Of a stretch of DNA of 45,827 nucleotides, positions 24,330 to 33,592 are shown in pieces; positions within the stretch are counted from its first letter, which is position 1, and each line of letters opens with the position of its first letter. Where the stretch lies: contig DATCSE010000324.1 of assembly GCA_036568605.1 (NCBI GenBank), positions 1-45,827 of the forward strand, read 5' to 3'. Position numbers and translations under genes: made by a program. The notes under the pieces are model-generated. The model worked only from the letters and a program-made list of their open reading frames with translations. It did not search any database and had not been told where the DNA came from. This DNA is from DATCSE01 sp036568605. GTDB taxonomy: Bacteria; Pseudomonadota; Gammaproteobacteria; Burkholderiales; Burkholderiaceae_C.

Positions 24330-25850
24330 TCAACGGTTTGCGGCTGCGCCGCCGGTCGCGCTGGCCGCGACGGCGCCGTCGTCCGCGGCCCAGCGCAGCA
24401 GCGCGTCCAGCGCCGCGCGCGCCGCGTCGCGGTTCGCATTCGGATGGTTCAGGATCGCGACGACCACGTAGCGCCGCCCCGAGTCGCCGAGCACCTCGCC
24501 GGCGACGCCGCGCACATCGCGCAGCGACCCGGTCTTCAGATGCGCGCGGACGCCGGGTGAGCCGGCGCGGCGCGCGGTGCCGTCCAGCCCGTTGACCGGC
24601 AGCGAGGCGACCAGCTCCGGCATCACCGGCGCGGCCCAGGCCGATTGCAGCAGGCGCGCGAGCAGCCGCCCGCTGACGCGGGTGTCGCGCGACAGGCCGG
24701 AGCCGTTGTCGATCACGAGGCCCGCCGCGACGTCGGCACCGAGCCGGTCGGCGACCCACTGCCGCAGCACCGCGCGCGCGTTCTCCGGCGTGCCCGAGCC
24801 GCGTTGCAGCAGCCCGAGGGTCAGAAACAATTGTTGCGCCATCACGTTGTTGCTGTACTTGTTGATGTCGCGGACGACGTCGGCCAGCGGCGGCGAGCTC
24901 AGCACGAAGCTAGGCGGCGTGGCCGGCGCCGAGCCTTCACGCACCGTGCCGCCCAGCGCGCCGCCGAGCGCGGTCCAGAGCCCGAGCAGCGCGCGCTGGT
25001 TGTAGGTCGCGGGTTCGATGTACGCGACCGGCCAGCTCTTCTCGCCGCAGGCCGCGTTGAACGTGCCGGCGAAGCGAATGCGTGCCGGGTCGGCGAACTG
25101 CGCGCCGAGCGCCGAGCGCCAATCGGCGCAGGCGCTGCTGCCGCCGGGTGGGGCCAGCGGAACACTCGTGTCGATGCGCACGCCGGCCAGCGGCGGATCG
25201 ACGCCGATGAATGCGACGCCGCGCGCCACATCGGGCATGAACGTCAGCTGCAGCGCCTTGTAGTTCAGGAGCAGCGCATCGGCGCCGACGTTGTACGGCC
25301 GCAGCGGCTCGCCGTCGAAGTCGCCCGGGTTCTGCTCGGGCACGACGAACGCGCTGCGGTCCAGCACGATGTCGCCGGCGATGCGCTGGACGCCGAACTG
25401 CTGCAGGCGCCTGAACAGCAGCCAGAGCCGCTCCAGCACCAGCTTCGGGTCGCCGCTGCCCTTGATCACGAGGTTGCCGGCCAGCGTGCCGTCGCGGCTG
25501 ATCGGCCCTTGCAGCCAGACCGGCGTGTCCCAGGTCCACGCGGGGCCGAGCAGGTCCAGCGCCGCGTAGGTGGTCAGCAGCTTCGCGAGCGATGCCGGGT
25601 TCACCGGCTGATCGGGCTGCCAGATGAGCCGCGGCGGCGCCGCGTCGTGGCCGTTGCTGCTGCGGCCGCCGGCGGCTATCTCCTGCACCCAGGCGACCAG
25701 CGCCTCGCGCGGCACTTCGGCCCGCTCGAGCGCGCTGCGCACCTCGAGCGGGAGCGCGTCGGGCGGGGACTGCGCCCACGCGCCGCCGCCCGGCAATCCC
25801 AGCGTGCCGAGCAGAAGCAGCAGGGCCATCACGAACGACTGCACGGGCAT
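24330..25850 (-). CDS. dacB: D-alanyl-D-alanine carboxypeptidase/endopeptidase, PBP4 family
   Basis: A 506-residue periplasmic penicillin-binding protein of the PBP4 (S13) family, which trims or opens peptidoglycan cross-links. A signal peptide is at about 1-27 (AWAQS). The three active-site motifs are present: SLAK (S87 to K90), SNN near residue 334 (KYSNNVMAQ), and KTGS near residue 434. The long insertion between the first two motifs is typical of this class. The start at 25850 opens the signal peptide; M8 is a possible alternative. It is transcribed away from tsaB across a 98-bp gap. Confidence 0.94.
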   Translation of the reverse strand: MPVQSFVMALLLLLGTLGLPGGGAWAQSPPDALPLEVRSALERAEVPREALVAWVQEIAAGGRSSNGHDAAPPRLIWQPDQPVNPASLAKLLTTYAALDLLGPAWTWDTPVWLQGPISRDGTLAGNLVIKGSGDPKLVLERLWLLFRRLQQFGVQRIAGDIVLDRSAFVVPEQNPGDFDGEPLRPYNVGADALLLNYKALQLTFMPDVARGVAFIGVDPPLAGVRIDTSVPLAPPGGSSACADWRSALGAQFADPARIRFAGTFNAACGEKSWPVAYIEPATYNQRALLGLWTALGGALGGTVREGSAPATPPSFVLSSPPLADVVRDINKYSNNVMAQQLFLTLGLLQRGSGTPENARAVLRQWVADRLGADVAAGLVIDNGSGLSRDTRVSGRLLARLLQSAWAAPVMPELVASLPVNGLDGTARRAGSPGVRAHLKTGSLRDVRGVAGEVLGDSGRRYVVVAILNHPNANRDAARAALDALLRWAADDGAVAASATGGAAANR

Positions 25851-25948
25851 GGCCGCGATGATCGCATGCGGACCCGGCGCGAATTCGGTCGCGTGGCGCC
25901 GAAACCCGACGACACGTCGTGCAGAGGCGCCGACGCTAAACTTCCTCG

Positions 25949-26728
25949 ATGACCCCCACGCTGTTGGCCTTCGACACCGCGACCGAGCTGTTGAGCGTCG
26001 CGCTGCTGTCGGGCGGCGGACAGTTGCATGCCCACGAAGCCGCCGGCGGTGCGCTGGCCTCGGCGACCTTGATCCCGGCGATCGAGCGGCTGCTGGCCGA
26101 AGCGGGCGTCGCGCTGGCCGATCTGGATGCGATCGTGTTCGGCCGCGGACCCGGCGCTTTCACCGGCTTGCGCACCGCCTGCTCGGTCGCGCAGGGCCTG
26201 GCGCTCGGCGCCGGCAAGCGGGTGCTGCCGGTCGACACGCTGATGGCGGTGGCCGACGATGCGCGGCGCCGTGTCGCGCAGCCGCCGTCGCCGGCGCAGC
26301 CGCAGCGCACCTGGGCGTTGCTGGACGCCCGCATGAACGAGATCTACGCGGCGCAGTACGCGCACGACGGCGAGCGCTGGCACACCGTCGAGGCGCCGAT
26401 GCTGACGACCGCCGACGCGCTGAACGAGCGTTGGCGCGCGGCGCCGCCGGAGATCGTCGCCGGCAACGCGCTGGACGCCTTCGGCGAGCGCCTGGACACC
26501 GGCGCCGCGCGGCGCGTGCCCGATGCGCTGCCGCGTGCGACCGCCTTGCTCGCGGTCGCGCCGGCACTGATCGCGCAGGGTGGGCTGGTCGATGCGGCGC
26601 TCGCGCTGCCCCTCTATGTGCGCGAGAAGGTCGCGCAGACCACCGCCGAGCGCGACGCGGCGCGTGCCGCGAAGCGGGTTGCCGACGAAGAGGTCGAGCG
26701 CACCGAAGCCGGAGCCGCACCGCGATGA
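25949..26728 (+). CDS. tsaB: tRNA threonylcarbamoyladenosine biosynthesis protein TsaB
   Basis: A 259-residue protein of the ASKHA fold that partners TsaD and TsaE in t6A modification of tRNA. LAFDTATELLSVALL near the start and RGPGAFTGLRTA near residue 68 are its signatures. The C-terminus is longer than in E. coli, with a charged tail (KVAQTTAERDAARAAKRVADEE) that looks like a short coiled coil. ATG 25949 follows a TAAACT box by seven bases, so the leader would be short. Its stop overlaps rimI as ATGA, and the tsaB-rimI-udg order is common in Burkholderiales. Confidence 0.94.
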   Translation: MTPTLLAFDTATELLSVALLSGGGQLHAHEAAGGALASATLIPAIERLLAEAGVALADLDAIVFGRGPGAFTGLRTACSVAQGLALGAGKRVLPVDTLMAVADDARRRVAQPPSPAQPQRTWALLDARMNEIYAAQYAHDGERWHTVEAPMLTTADALNERWRAAPPEIVAGNALDAFGERLDTGAARRVPDALPRATALLAVAPALIAQGGLVDAALALPLYVREKVAQTTAERDAARAAKRVADEEVERTEAGAAPR

Positions 26729-27246
26729 GCGCACGGTGGCGCGACGATGACGATGCGACCCCGGCCGACGAGCGGCGCCTCGCGGCGATGGCGCTCGAGC
26801 ATCTGGACGCGGTGATGGCGATCGAGAACGCCGCGTATGCGTTCCCGTGGAGCCGCGGCAATTTCGTCGATTCGATCGTCGCCGGTTATCCGGCGCGCGT
26901 GCTGCTGGATGCGCGCGGCGTGCTGCTCGGGTACTTCGTCGCGATGGCCGGCGTCGAGGAGATGCACCTGCTCAACATCACGGTCGCGCCGGCCGCGCAG
27001 CGCCGCGGCCATGCGCGCTACATGATGGCGGCGCTGATCGCGCTGTGCGGCGAGCATGCGGCGCGCGAGCTGTGGCTGGAGGTCCGCCTGAGCAATACCC
27101 GCGCGCGGGCGATCTACGGGCAAATGGGCTTCGTCGAGGTCGGCATCCGCAAGGGCTACTACCCGGCCGGTTTTGCGCGGCGCGAGGATGCGGCGGTGAT
27201 GACGCTGAAGCTGGCGCGCGATGGAGACGGCAATGCGCTGGAGTGA
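26725..27246 (+). CDS. rimI: Ribosomal protein S18 alanine N-acetyltransferase
   Basis: A 173-residue GNAT acetyltransferase that acetylates the N-terminus of ribosomal protein S18. The acetyl-CoA loop QRRGHARYMM is seen near residue 92, LNITVAP just before it, and LEVRLSNTRARAIYGQMGF (near 118) is the RimI signature. The N-terminal 25 residues are an acidic extension with DDDDATPADE. The start is set by the ATGA overlap with tsaB. Its end overlaps the next gene by 14 bases, so the three genes form a tight operon. Confidence 0.93.
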   Translation: MSARWRDDDDATPADERRLAAMALEHLDAVMAIENAAYAFPWSRGNFVDSIVAGYPARVLLDARGVLLGYFVAMAGVEEMHLLNITVAPAAQRRGHARYMMAALIALCGEHAARELWLEVRLSNTRARAIYGQMGFVEVGIRKGYYPAGFARREDAAVMTLKLARDGDGNALE

Positions 27247-28063
27247 GCGCCAGGTCGTGATGCTGCGGGAAATGGGCGTCCGGCTGTGGGCCCCGCAGCC
27301 GGATCCGATGGGGGATGAGCTGTTGGAACGACAGCCCCTGCCCGATGAGCTCGGTGACGACATCCCCCTGCCCCCTGCCGAGCGTGAAGCGAGCGCGGCA
27401 CCGGCCGCGCTGGGGAGCAGCGTTGCCGCTCCTGCGGCGCAACCGGCCGTGCTCGGCGATGTCGCCCGCATGGATTGGGACGAGCTGCGCGAGGCGGTCG
27501 TCGCGTGCACTGCCTGCGGTCTGTGCAAGGGGCGCCGGCAGACGGTGTTCGGCGTCGGCCACCGACGTGCGCACTGGATGATCGTCGGCGAGGCACCGGG
27601 CGAGCAGGAGGACATCCGCGGCGAGCCGTTCGTCGGCAAGTCGGGACAGCTGCTCGACAACATGCTGCGTGCGATCGGCCTGAGCCGTGCCGACCCGCCG
27701 GAGGGCACCGCGGCCGAGGCGGCCGCGGCGCAGCAGGTCTACATCGCGAACACGATCAAGTGCCGGCCGCCCGGCAACCGCAACCCCGAGCCCGACGAGC
27801 TCGAGCGCTGCGAGCCGTTCCTGATCCGCCAGCTGCAGCTGGTGCAGCCGAAGATCGTCGTCGCGATGGGCCGCTTCGCGGTGCAGAGCCTGCTGCGCAG
27901 CACCGATCCGATCGGCCGCTTGCGCGGCCGCGTGCACCGTTACCAGGGCGTGCCGCTGATCGTGACTTATCACCCGGCCTACCTGCTGCGCAATCCCGAG
28001 GAGAAGGCGAAAGCCTGGGATGATCTGTGCCTCGCGCGCGCCGCGGCGGCCCAGTCGGACTGA
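27233..28063 (+). CDS. udg: Uracil-DNA glycosylase, family 4
   Basis: A 276-residue iron-sulfur enzyme that removes uracil from DNA. Four cysteines place the 4Fe-4S cluster: the pair in CTACGLCKG and those in IKCRPPG and ERCEPF. Motif 1 is GEAPGEQEDIRGEPFVG and the active-site strand ends in YHPAYLLR. An N-terminal region of about 85 residues, rich in proline and acidic residues, has no family match. The ATG at 27233 was preferred to that at 27221, since GGAG then lies six bases upstream. The gene closes the tsaB-rimI-udg operon. Confidence 0.94.
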   Translation: MRWSERQVVMLREMGVRLWAPQPDPMGDELLERQPLPDELGDDIPLPPAEREASAAPAALGSSVAAPAAQPAVLGDVARMDWDELREAVVACTACGLCKGRRQTVFGVGHRRAHWMIVGEAPGEQEDIRGEPFVGKSGQLLDNMLRAIGLSRADPPEGTAAEAAAAQQVYIANTIKCRPPGNRNPEPDELERCEPFLIRQLQLVQPKIVVAMGRFAVQSLLRSTDPIGRLRGRVHRYQGVPLIVTYHPAYLLRNPEEKAKAWDDLCLARAAAAQSD

Positions 28064-28146
28064 CTTGCCTGCCGTTCACGACGCGCGTAGCCTTGCGCTC
28101 GCTGCCGGCGTTCGGCGGTCCTGAAGAGGGAGAGGGTTTCGCGCTC

Positions 28147-30291
28147 ATGAGCTCAGCCGACTCGTCCGGCGCGCCGCCATCTTTTGCTGACGCCGGGCAG
28201 CTGCAGCACGACGCCCAGGCACAGCACGCGCTGATGCGGCTGCTGGCCGACAACGTGCCAATGCTGGTCGCGTACTTCCGCGCGGGCGACCACCGCTGCC
28301 TGTTCGCGAACCGGCAGTACGCGCAGACCTTCGGGCTCGACGAGCGTTCCATCGTCGGCCGCACGGTGGCCGAGGTGATCGGCGAGCAGGCGGCACGCGA
28401 GATCCAGCCGCTGCTCAAGACCGTGGAGTACGAGCGCCGCGCGGTGACCTACGAGCGCGTGCTGCGCTCGCCGGACGGGAGCTCGCGCTGGATCGAGGTC
28501 AACGTCGTGCCGCACCTGGACCCTGACGCCGGGCCGGACGCGCCTTCCCGCGGCGGTTTCGTGCTGGTGACGGACATCACGAAGCACCGCCTGGCCGAAC
28601 AGGCCGTGCGCGAGTCCGAGGAGCGGCTCGCGAAGTTCATGCAGGCCAGCGCCGAAGGCATCGTGTTCCACAAGGACGGCTACATCACCGACGCGAACCC
28701 GCCGGCCTGCGCGCTGATCGGCTACACGCTGGACGAACTGCTCGGCCGCAAGACGCTGGAGTTCATCGCGCCCGACCATGTCGCGAAGGTCGCCGCGGTG
28801 ATGGCGTCCGGACAGGAGACCGCTTACGAGAGCGTCGTGATCGACCGCGACGGCGAGCGCATCCCGGTCGAGATCATCGTGCGCACGATCGTCCGAAACG
28901 GCGAGCGGCTGCGCATGGCCATCGTGCGCGACATCCGCGACCGGCACAACGCGCAGGCCCGCATCCACCACCTCGCGCACCACGACGCGCTGACCGGGCT
29001 GCCGAACCGCGTGTCGTTCATGGAGCACCTGGAGCATTCGCTGGCCGGCTCGCCGGTCGTCGAATCGCGGCTCGCGCTGCTGTTCATCGACCTCGACCAC
29101 TTCAAGCGCGTCAACGACTCGCTGGGCCACCTGGTCGGCGATGCGCTGCTGCGCACCGTCGCCGCGCGCATCACCGCGAGCCTGCGTGCGACCGACATCG
29201 TCGCGCGCTTCGGCGGCGACGAGTTCATGGTGCTGCTGTCGGGCCTCGCTGGCGGCACGCAGCATGCCGCCGACGCCGAGGAGGTGGCCGCGAAGCTGCT
29301 GGCCGCGATCGGCAGTGCGGTCGCGGCCGATGGCCGGCCGATCTCGGTGACGCCGTCGATCGGCATCGCGCTGTACCCGGGCGACGGCCGGACCGCCGAG
29401 GAGCTGGTCAAGCATGCCGACTCGGCGATGTACCGTGCGAAGGCGCGCGGCCGCGCGAACTACCAGTTCTTCGAGCACGGCATGGCGACCGCCGCGTACG
29501 ACGACCTGGTGATGGAAGGCGAGCTCGCGCAGGCGATCGAGCGCGGCGAGTTCGAGCTGCATTTCCAGCCGCAGGTGCGCGCGCACGACGGCCGGCTGGT
29601 CGGCGCCGAGGCCTTGCTCCGCTGGCACCACCCGACGCGCGGGCTGCTCGCTGCCGACGCCTTCATCGCGGTGGCCGAGCAGCGCCAGCTGATGTACTCG
29701 ATCGGCCAGTGGGTGCTCGTCGAGGCAGCGCGCTGCGCGTTGCGCTGGCAGCAGACCGGGCTGATCGCCGCGGGCTCGGCACCGATCGCGGTGAACTTGT
29801 CGAACGTGCAGTTCCAGGCGATCGGGTTCGTCGACGCGGTCGCGCAGGTGCTGCCGCGCGAAGGCGCGGTACACGGGCTGCTCGAGCTCGAGCTGACCGA
29901 GCGCATGCTGATGGAAGACCTGGACCAGGTGAAGACGCGCCTCGCGCACCTGAAGCAGCTGGGCCTGCGAATCTCGGTCGACGACTTCGGCACCGGCTAT
30001 TCGTCGCTGGGCCACCTGAAGGAGCTGCCGATCGACAAGGTCAAGATCGACCGCTCGTTCGTGCACGACCTGCCCGACAACCGCGACTCGGCCGCGATCA
30101 CCTGCGCGATCATCCAGATGGGCCGCAGCCTGGGCATCACCGTGATGGCCGAGGGCGTCGAGACGCGCGCGCAGCGCGACTTCCTCGCCGCGCAGGGCTG
30201 CGACGAGCTGCAGGGGCTGCTGATCGGCGCGCCGCTGCCGCGTGCGGAGTTCGAAGCCTGGGTGCTCGCACAACGCGAGCTGGCGATCTGA
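28147..30291 (+). CDS. PAS-PAS-GGDEF-EAL cyclic-di-GMP signalling protein
   Basis: A 714-residue protein that may make and degrade cyclic di-GMP. Two PAS-like sensor domains lie at about 35-155 and 160-290, with no membrane helix, so the signal is cytoplasmic. The GGDEF motif is at 356-360 with the inhibitory RATD site five residues before it. The EAL motif is at 488-490 (AEALLRWHHP), followed by DDFGTGYSS and other conserved catalytic parts. Both domains look intact, so either activity or both may apply. The start at 28147 follows a GGAGAGGG about ten bases upstream; the frame is open further without domain similarity. It follows udg by 83 bp. Confidence 0.93.
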   Translation: MSSADSSGAPPSFADAGQLQHDAQAQHALMRLLADNVPMLVAYFRAGDHRCLFANRQYAQTFGLDERSIVGRTVAEVIGEQAAREIQPLLKTVEYERRAVTYERVLRSPDGSSRWIEVNVVPHLDPDAGPDAPSRGGFVLVTDITKHRLAEQAVRESEERLAKFMQASAEGIVFHKDGYITDANPPACALIGYTLDELLGRKTLEFIAPDHVAKVAAVMASGQETAYESVVIDRDGERIPVEIIVRTIVRNGERLRMAIVRDIRDRHNAQARIHHLAHHDALTGLPNRVSFMEHLEHSLAGSPVVESRLALLFIDLDHFKRVNDSLGHLVGDALLRTVAARITASLRATDIVARFGGDEFMVLLSGLAGGTQHAADAEEVAAKLLAAIGSAVAADGRPISVTPSIGIALYPGDGRTAEELVKHADSAMYRAKARGRANYQFFEHGMATAAYDDLVMEGELAQAIERGEFELHFQPQVRAHDGRLVGAEALLRWHHPTRGLLAADAFIAVAEQRQLMYSIGQWVLVEAARCALRWQQTGLIAAGSAPIAVNLSNVQFQAIGFVDAVAQVLPREGAVHGLLELELTERMLMEDLDQVKTRLAHLKQLGLRISVDDFGTGYSSLGHLKELPIDKVKIDRSFVHDLPDNRDSAAITCAIIQMGRSLGITVMAEGVETRAQRDFLAAQGCDELQGLLIGAPLPRAEFEAWVLAQRELAI

Positions 30292-30308
30292 CTCGAAGGC
30301 CTCGCTGG

Positions 30309-30342
30309 CCCTCACCCCAGCCCTCTCCCAGAGGGAGAGGGG
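30309..30342. terminator. REP-like hairpin between convergent genes
   Basis: CCCTCACCCCAG followed by CCCTCTCCC-AGA-GGGAGAGGG, a perfect 9-bp stem (30321-30341). It fills the gap between two converging genes and is a shortened relative of the elements at 1312 and 40278. It probably stops transcription in both directions, although no T tract is present. Confidence 0.65.
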
Positions 30343-31767
30343 TTACTTCTTCGCCTTGACCGGCCGCTTCCAGCCGGCCAGCGACACCTGCTTCGCGCGC
30401 GCGACCGTGAGCTGCCCGGCCGGCGCGGACTTCGCGATCGTCGAGCCGCCGCCTATCGTCGCGCCGTCGCCGACGGTGATCGGCGCGATCAGCACGCAGT
30501 TGCTGCCGACGTGCACGTCGTTGCCGATGACGCTGCGGTGCTTGTTCGCGCCGTCGTAGTTCGCGGTGATGCTGCCGGCGCCGTAGTTGACGCGCTCGCC
30601 GACCGTCGCATCACCGAGGTAGGCGAGGTGGTTGGCCTTCGCGCCGCGCGCCAGCGTCGAGTTCTTGACCTCGACGAAGTTGCCGATGTGGACCTCGTCG
30701 CCCAGCTGTGCGCCGGGGCGCAGCCGTGCGAACGGGCCGATCAGCGCGCCGGCGCCGACGCTGACGCGCTGTTCGGCCTGGACCGCATCGCCCTCGATGT
30801 GCGTGAACGGGTGGATCACGGCGTTCGCGGCGATCGTCGCGTTGCGGATCACGCAGTGGGCGCCGATGCGCACGTTCGCGCCGAGCTCGACCCGGCCTTC
30901 GAACACGCACCCGATGTCGATCTCCACGTCCTCGGCGCAGACCAGCTCGCCGCGCAGGTCGAAGCGCGCGGGGTCGGCCAGGCGCACGCCGGCTTCCATC
31001 AGCGTCTCGGCCTGGCGGCGCTGCACGCGGCGCTCGAGCTCGGCGAGCTGCAACGGGCTGTTGACGCCCAGCACCTCGATCTCGCGCGCGGCCTGCTGGG
31101 TCACGACCGGCACGCCGTCGGCGATCGCCAGCGCGACCACATCGGTCAGGTAGTACTCGCGCTGCGCGTTGTCGTTCGAGAGCCGCGCGAGCCAGCGCTT
31201 CAACTGCGCGGTCGGCGCCGCCATCATGCCGGTGTAGACCTCGCGGATCGCCCGCTGCGACGGCGTTGCGTCCTTGTGCTCGACGATGCCGCGCACGCGG
31301 CCGCCCTCGGTCGCATCGCGGCCGGCCGGGTCGCCGCGCACGATGCGGCCGTAGCCGGTCGGGTCGGCGAGTTCGATCGTCAGCAGCGCGAGCCGGGTGC
31401 CGCCGCAGGCGTCGATCAGCGCCTTCGCGGTCGCCGCTTCGATCAGCGGCACGTCGCCGTTCAGGATCAGCGTCGTGCCCTCGTCGTGCAGCTCGGGCAC
31501 GGCCTGCTGCACGGCGTGGCCGGTGCCGAGCTGCGGCTCCTGGCGCACGAAGCGCAGCTCCGATACCGCCTGCGCGCCGACCGAGGCCTCGACCTGCTCG
31601 GCGCCGTGGCCGGTGATCGTGACGATTCGTTGCGCGCCCAAGGTGGCAGCGGTTTGCAGAACATGCTGCAATAGGCTGCGCCCGGCCAGTTGGTGCAGCA
31701 CCTTGGGCCGGTTGGATTTCATGCGGGTGCCCTTGCCCGCGGCCATGATGACGATGTCGAGTGCCAT
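30343..31767 (-). CDS. glmU: Bifunctional GlcNAc-1-phosphate uridylyltransferase / glucosamine-1-phosphate acetyltransferase
   Basis: A 474-residue cytoplasmic enzyme making UDP-GlcNAc for peptidoglycan and lipopolysaccharide. The N-terminal nucleotidyltransferase begins IVIMAAGKGTRMKSNRPK, with GTGHAVQQA and NGDVPLI further on. From about residue 260 a left-handed beta helix of hexapeptide repeats follows (AEDVEIDIGCVFEG to VGSNCVLIAP), with the acetyltransferase site HLAYLGDA and NYDG. The length is slightly above the E. coli enzyme. The start at 31767 (MALDIVIM) was chosen; the frame stays open upstream into the divergent lipoprotein gene. Confidence 0.97.
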   Translation of the reverse strand: MALDIVIMAAGKGTRMKSNRPKVLHQLAGRSLLQHVLQTAATLGAQRIVTITGHGAEQVEASVGAQAVSELRFVRQEPQLGTGHAVQQAVPELHDEGTTLILNGDVPLIEAATAKALIDACGGTRLALLTIELADPTGYGRIVRGDPAGRDATEGGRVRGIVEHKDATPSQRAIREVYTGMMAAPTAQLKRWLARLSNDNAQREYYLTDVVALAIADGVPVVTQQAAREIEVLGVNSPLQLAELERRVQRRQAETLMEAGVRLADPARFDLRGELVCAEDVEIDIGCVFEGRVELGANVRIGAHCVIRNATIAANAVIHPFTHIEGDAVQAEQRVSVGAGALIGPFARLRPGAQLGDEVHIGNFVEVKNSTLARGAKANHLAYLGDATVGERVNYGAGSITANYDGANKHRSVIGNDVHVGSNCVLIAPITVGDGATIGGGSTIAKSAPAGQLTVARAKQVSLAGWKRPVKAKK

Positions 31768-31846
31768 GTCGATGTGTTCCGATCCCGCCGAAGCGGCGCG
31801 CTGGTCGTCGTCGTCTCGCGTCGGGCGGTGGTGGGTGGCCCGGCTG

Positions 31847-32740
31847 ATGCCGGGCGGCTTGCGTCGGTCGATTATCGGCGTGCTCCCGCTGGTGCTCGCG
31901 GCGGTCATGGGATTGACCGGCTGCAGTGCGCTGCGTATCGGCTACGGCCAGGCGCCCGACCTGATCTACTGGTGGCTGGACCGTTACGTCGATTTCGACG
32001 GCGACCAGACGGTGCGCGTGCGCGCCGCGATCGCCGACTGGTTCGCCTGGCACCGCCGCACGCAACTGCCCGAGTATGCGGATCTGCTCGTGCGGGCGCA
32101 GAGAGAGGTGCTCGCCGACACGACGCCGGGGCGCGTTTGCGAATGGCAGCGCGAGTTCGTCCGGCGCGCTCGCGTCGCATACGAGCAGGCCGAGCCGGCC
32201 GCGGCCGACATCGTGCTGACGATCTCGGCCGAGCAGATCCGGCAGCTCGAGAAGCGCTACGCGAAGAACAACGACGAGTTCCGCGACGAGTACCTGCAGG
32301 CCGATCCGGCCCAGCGCCAGAAGAAGAACCTGGAGCGTACCGTCGACCGTGCCGAGATCCTTTACGGCCGGCTGGAGGATGGGCAGCGTGCCCGACTGGC
32401 CGACGCGCTGGCGCGCTCGCCGTTCGACCCCGGACTCTGGCTGGCCGAGCGCGAGCAGCGCCAGCAGGATGCGCTGCGGCTGCTGCGCGCGATGAGCAAC
32501 GGCGACGGTGCGGCGAACCGCGAGCAGGCCGCCGCGGCGCTGCGCGGCTATGCCGACCGCCTCGAGCGTTCGCCGCGCGAGGCCTACCGCCACTACAACG
32601 ACCGGCTCGTCGAATACAACTGCGGCGTCCTCGCGGCGCTGCACAACAGCACGACGCCGGCGCAGCGCCGCACCGCGGCGAAGAAGCTCGCGGGCTGGGA
32701 GTCGGACCTGCGCTTCATCGTCGCGCAGGCCCAGCGCTGA
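31847..32740 (+). CDS. DUF6279-type lipoprotein
   Basis: A 297-residue protein with a signal peptide and lipobox LTGC (cysteine 26). The start of the mature part, SALRIGYGQAPDLIYWWLDRYVDFD, matches a family of helical lipoproteins known only by a DUF number. The rest is a long run of charged helices (REQAAAALRGYADRLERSPREAYRHY). No function is known. The ATG at 31847 lies 79 bp from the divergent glmU start, which may share a promoter region. It ends 13 bp from the convergent DUF4136 gene. Confidence 0.8.
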   Translation: MPGGLRRSIIGVLPLVLAAVMGLTGCSALRIGYGQAPDLIYWWLDRYVDFDGDQTVRVRAAIADWFAWHRRTQLPEYADLLVRAQREVLADTTPGRVCEWQREFVRRARVAYEQAEPAAADIVLTISAEQIRQLEKRYAKNNDEFRDEYLQADPAQRQKKNLERTVDRAEILYGRLEDGQRARLADALARSPFDPGLWLAEREQRQQDALRLLRAMSNGDGAANREQAAAALRGYADRLERSPREAYRHYNDRLVEYNCGVLAALHNSTTPAQRRTAAKKLAGWESDLRFIVAQAQR

Positions 32741-32753
32741 TGGCGGCGCGCCG

Positions 32754-33389
32754 TCACTTCTTGGAGATCTGCGTCGTCACGGTCCGCGGGTTCGGGCCGC
32801 TCCTCGGGAAGTCTTTCATCGCGGCCTCGAACATCGCCGGCAGCAGGTAGTCGATCCCCGACGACGGGCCGACGTTGTTGGCGCGCGCCTCGTAGAGGAT
32901 CTGCCCGGTCTTGCCGTCGCGGATCAGCACCGCGACCTCGCGCTCGAAATTCGGGTCCATGTAGTACGGCCCCCAGCCCGGGCCCCAGCCGGGACCCCAT
33001 CCCGGACCGAAGTAGCGCGGGCCGAAACGCCCGTAGTAGCGGTGCCAGTAGACGCCGCCGCGCCACCACATCGGGTCGTCGTAGTACCACGGGTCGTTGA
33101 TGCTGACGCGCGCGCCGAGCTGGATCACGTAATCGGCGCGGGCGGCATCGGCGGCCGGCGTGAACCCGGCGGCCTCGATCGCGCCGCGTGCCGCGTCCTC
33201 CAGCATCTGCTGGCGCTGCGGCTGGCCCTGCTGCGACGGCAGCCGCTCGAACGCGTAGGTCGACGGCTTGCGCGCCGCCGGCCAGTCGCCGAAGGTCGAA
33301 ACCTGGTTGTTCAGGTTGTTCAGCGCGGCGCAACCGCCGAGCAGCAAGGCGGCCAGCAGCAGCGAAAGCGTCGAAAGAATCTTGGACAT
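32754..33389 (-). CDS. DUF4136 family lipoprotein with GPGW repeats
   Basis: A 211-residue lipoprotein (lipobox LGGC, cysteine 20). DUF4136 proteins are envelope proteins of unknown function. Residues about 118-150 are rich in Trp, Tyr, Gly and Pro and hold three copies of the four-residue unit GWGP in a row, before PYYMDP. Such low-complexity stretches are usual in this family between two beta-rich halves. The start at 33389 opens the signal sequence. It diverges from the CBS gene over 203 bp, in which I see nothing further, and converges with the DUF6279 gene. Confidence 0.85.
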   Translation of the reverse strand: MSKILSTLSLLLAALLLGGCAALNNLNNQVSTFGDWPAARKPSTYAFERLPSQQGQPQRQQMLEDAARGAIEAAGFTPAADAARADYVIQLGARVSINDPWYYDDPMWWRGGVYWHRYYGRFGPRYFGPGWGPGWGPGWGPYYMDPNFEREVAVLIRDGKTGQILYEARANNVGPSSGIDYLLPAMFEAAMKDFPRSGPNPRTVTTQISKK

Positions 33390-33592
33390 CGGGGCACCTG
33401 CAGGACAACGTGGTCGAAACGCCATTTTGGACCGTCCGCTGCACCGACGAGTTCCGGCGACGACCCCGGCAAGACCATCACGCGAGCGTTGGCCTTGCGG
33501 CGCGCCGGTGTCGGGCGCAAGATCGTCGGCCCGTCGAATGCGTGGCCCTGGGACGCGAGGAGACACCTGGAAACCGAAGCGAAAGGTTCGTC

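Noticed and set aside
28153..30315. A 720-codon minus-strand frame opposite the GGDEF-EAL gene
   Set aside because: The composition is that of a reverse shadow (Arg/Ala/Asp/His-rich), and the plus strand has intact GGDEF and EAL motifs.
33390..33592. The 203-bp divergent gap as a site for a small RNA or riboswitch
   Set aside because: No conserved structure, promoter-terminator pair or known motif was recognisable by eye.
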